Notes under the pieces: model-generated
Told to the model about the DNA's origin: nothing
Seen by the model: only the letters and a program-made list of their open reading frames with translations
Databases searched by the model: none
In this document: one piece after another, positions 61,941 through 64,000 of the stretch
Layout of the letters: each line of letters starts with the position of its first letter
Position numbering within the stretch: the first letter of the stretch is position 1
DNA from: Chloroflexota bacterium
GTDB taxonomy: Bacteria; Chloroflexota; Anaerolineae; Anaerolineales; Anaerolineaceae
Reading direction: 5' to 3'
Length of the DNA: 64,000 nucleotides
Assembly (NCBI GenBank): GCA_016887485.1
Contig: CP069394.1
Span: 992,001 to 1,056,000, forward strand
Made by a program: the position numbers and the translations under genes

Positions 61941-64000
61941 TGCTTGAAGAGGTCCGCTGGATTGAGCCTGAACCAATCACAATCCCGGAGGATTTCCGCC
62001 GGACGATTGGCGGCCACCCTCTCGTCGCTGAGACGCTTTGGCGGCGCGGTTTCCGCACGGTCGAAGCCGCTCAGGCCTTCATGGACCCGGACGCTTACCA
62101 CCCGACCTCCGCGGATGAACTCCCTGATGCGCACATCGCCTACGAACTAATCACCAAAGCGGTCAACAATCAGGAGCACATCCTGATCTGGGGTGATTTC
62201 GATGTGGACGGTCAGACCTCCACCACGATTCTTTTTGAAGGATTGCGCGGCCTGGGCGCGGATGTGCGCTATCATATCCCCATTCGGGCAAAAGAATCGC
62301 ACGGCATCACAGCCGATGTATTGCAGGAATATCTGGATGAGGGCTTTGACCTGCTGATCACCTGCGACACCGGGATCACGGAATATGACAACATCCAGAC
62401 GGTCAAAGACGCTGGCATTCCTGTGGTGCTGACCGACCATCACACCTTGGGGGCAACCCTGCCGCCTGCGGATGCCGTGGTCAATCCCCAGCGGCTGCCG
62501 GAGGATCACACCCTGCGCACTCTGCCGGGTGTGGGTGTGGTCTGCAAGCTGATGGAGGGGCTCTATAGCTATTTAGATGAACCTTTTGACAGCGGCCCTT
62601 TCTATGAGCTGGCTGCTTTGGGCATTGTGGCGGATGTTGCCCTCTTGCATGGCGATACCCGCTGGCTCCTGCAAAAGGGGCTGACCCATCTGCGCCATAC
62701 CGAACGCCTGGGACTGCAAACCCTTTTCACCAACGCCAAAATCAATCCCCAACAGCTCACCGAGACCCACATCGGTTTCCAGATCGCACCACGCTTGAAC
62801 GCGGTGGGCCGGCTGAGTGATGCGAATTCGATTGTTGAATTTCTGACCACAACTGATCCCGGCCGTGCCAGGGTGATCGGCTCCACAATTGAAGCCCTCA
62901 ATGCCCAGCGCCAGATGATCACCCGCCAGGTGGCCCAAGCCGCCGAGAAGATCCTTCAGGATTCACCGGATGACCGCCACGCCCCAGCCATCGTCCTCCA
63001 CTATCCGGAATGGCCGGGTGGTGTGGTCGGTATTGTCGCCAACCGGCTGGTCGAGCATTTTCATAAACCCGCCATCCTGCTCACTGGTTCCGATCCATTC
63101 CACGGGTCTGCCAGGTCGGTTGAGGGCATCAATATCACCCAGGCGATTGGCTCCCAATCAGACCTCCTCCTGGGCTATGGCGGCCATCCGATGGCAGCGG
63201 GTATGGCTCTCTCGCCTGAGAATTACGCCAAATTCAAACGCGGCCTGTTCCAGGCTGTTGAAGAACAAGCCAAAACAGCTGAACACATCGCTGAAATTGA
63301 GATCAACCAGACAATCACCCTCTCAGAGATCAATTTCGACGTGATCGCAGAGATCGAACGCCTGGCGCCGTTTGGCGCGGGAAATCCCCCGCTAAATTTC
63401 CTGATCCGGGATCTTGAATACGTCTCAGCTACGGAAATTGGCCAAACCGGTGACCATCGAAAATTGATTGCCAGAGACCAGGTGGGCGATCAGCATCAGT
63501 TCATCTGGTGGAATGGTGCCAGTGAACCTCTCCCTCCGAACGAATTTGACCTGCTTTGCCAACTCTCACAAAGTGACTATCGGGGAACTGCCCAGATCAA
63601 CGCGGAATGGATGCACTCCCGCCCTGTGGCAACGGATAAAGCCAAAAAGCCAAAACATGCGTTGGAATGGGTGGATATGCGGATGAAGCCCGTCCCGATT
63701 TCTCTCTTGAAGGACATCCTAGAAATAGAAAAAGATGTTCAGGTTTGGGCTGAATCCAATCCACCAGAAGGCGTGCCCACCATCACCCGTATGGGATTGA
63801 CCGAGAGCGAGGCGTTGGTCATCTGGACCACGCCGCCCTCCCAGAGGATACTGTCTGAGGTCATCCGGCAGGTCAAGCCCCAAAAAGTCATCGTGTTCGG
63901 CATAGATCCGAGCCTGGAGGATTGGAAAACTTTTATCAAAGTGGTTGCGGGGCTGGCGAAATACACCCTTTCCAAACAAGCAGGCGAAACCACCTTACCA
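61940..64000 (+). CDS. recJ: Single-stranded-DNA-specific exonuclease RecJ (3' end outside window)
   Basis: 687 codons are visible and the frame is open at the window end. DHH-family motifs: DFDVDG (86-91), TCDTGI (Asp143), TDHH (165-168) and, later, the DHHA1 motif GYGGHPMAAG after GGVVGIVANRLVEHF. An OB-fold follows, and the last visible 100 residues are a C-terminal addition seen in longer RecJ proteins. RecJ degrades single strands 5' to 3' in recombination and mismatch repair. Its ATG overlaps the nuclease stop by one base, tying it to the helicase-nuclease genes. Confidence 0.93.
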   Translation, partial: MLEEVRWIEPEPITIPEDFRRTIGGHPLVAETLWRRGFRTVEAAQAFMDPDAYHPTSADELPDAHIAYELITKAVNNQEHILIWGDFDVDGQTSTTILFEGLRGLGADVRYHIPIRAKESHGITADVLQEYLDEGFDLLITCDTGITEYDNIQTVKDAGIPVVLTDHHTLGATLPPADAVVNPQRLPEDHTLRTLPGVGVVCKLMEGLYSYLDEPFDSGPFYELAALGIVADVALLHGDTRWLLQKGLTHLRHTERLGLQTLFTNAKINPQQLTETHIGFQIAPRLNAVGRLSDANSIVEFLTTTDPGRARVIGSTIEALNAQRQMITRQVAQAAEKILQDSPDDRHAPAIVLHYPEWPGGVVGIVANRLVEHFHKPAILLTGSDPFHGSARSVEGINITQAIGSQSDLLLGYGGHPMAAGMALSPENYAKFKRGLFQAVEEQAKTAEHIAEIEINQTITLSEINFDVIAEIERLAPFGAGNPPLNFLIRDLEYVSATEIGQTGDHRKLIARDQVGDQHQFIWWNGASEPLPPNEFDLLCQLSQSDYRGTAQINAEWMHSRPVATDKAKKPKHALEWVDMRMKPVPISLLKDILEIEKDVQVWAESNPPEGVPTITRMGLTESEALVIWTTPPSQRILSEVIRQVKPQKVIVFGIDPSLEDWKTFIKVVAGLAKYTLSKQAGETTLP

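Overview
The window looks like a piece of a chromosome from an anaerobic, fermentative member of the Chloroflexota, most likely class Anaerolineae. This is inferred from Thr/Pro-rich linkers on lipoproteins and on a surface protein, an ADP-forming acyl-CoA synthetase, ferredoxin-type proteins, and the absence of any outer-membrane or LPS genes. No marker gene fixes the taxonomy. Nothing here looks like a phage, an IS element or a CRISPR array.

Positions 1-13.5 kb (minus strand) hold one long sugar-use operon. In transcription order it is: strong promoter with two perfect LacI-type palindromes, lacI, sugar-binding lipoprotein, two ABC permeases, lipoprotein GH16 laminarinase, signal-less GH16 laminarinase, a 1051-aa GH161/GH149-like glucan phosphorylase, a GH94 phosphorylase and a GH3 beta-glucosidase that leaves the window. 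Together they read as capture, import and mainly phosphorolytic breakdown of laminarin-type beta-1,3-glucan. This block is visibly more AT-rich than the rest. It is followed at 13.5-14.4 kb by decayed gene remnants.

Positions 14.4-30.4 kb hold metabolic genes: a beta-propeller lipoprotein, adenosine deaminase, a four-gene cluster (cupin, SMP-30 lactonase, TIM-barrel isomerase, HAD phosphatase), the pstSCAB phosphate importer with a Pho-box-like direct repeat, a dihydrolipoamide dehydrogenase-like flavoprotein, 6-phosphogluconate dehydrogenase, a winged-helix/ferredoxin protein, a decayed CBM48 gene (28.6-28.9 kb) and pyrimidine-nucleoside phosphorylase.

Positions 30.4-34.2 kb hold the conserved rpmH-rnpA-yidD-yidC-jag block, with a beta-propeller lipoprotein inserted between yidD and yidC. 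As written, rnpA is frameshifted in a run of ten G. Next come mtaB, a lipoprotein, a 6S RNA with its own promoter (36.6-36.8 kb), thpR, rsfS (apparently starting at CTG), bcp, a UbiA-like membrane protein, a large anchored beta-helix protein, an MBL hydrolase, two unknown membrane proteins and gyrB. An ABC-2 exporter, dinB, a glycosyltransferase, tRNA-Thr(CGT), a UDP-glucose dehydrogenase, a YhfC-type membrane protease and the acyl-CoA synthetase follow.

The last 7.3 kb (plus strand) is a tightly overlapped repair operon: a degenerate UvrD-like protein that may be translated from a leaderless mRNA, a complete UvrD-type helicase, a stand-alone PD-(D/E)XK nuclease with four iron-sulfur cysteines, and recJ (cut by the window end). 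It looks like an AddAB/AdnAB-type end-resection machine split into parts and coupled to RecJ. This operon and the laminarin operon are the most interesting systems here.
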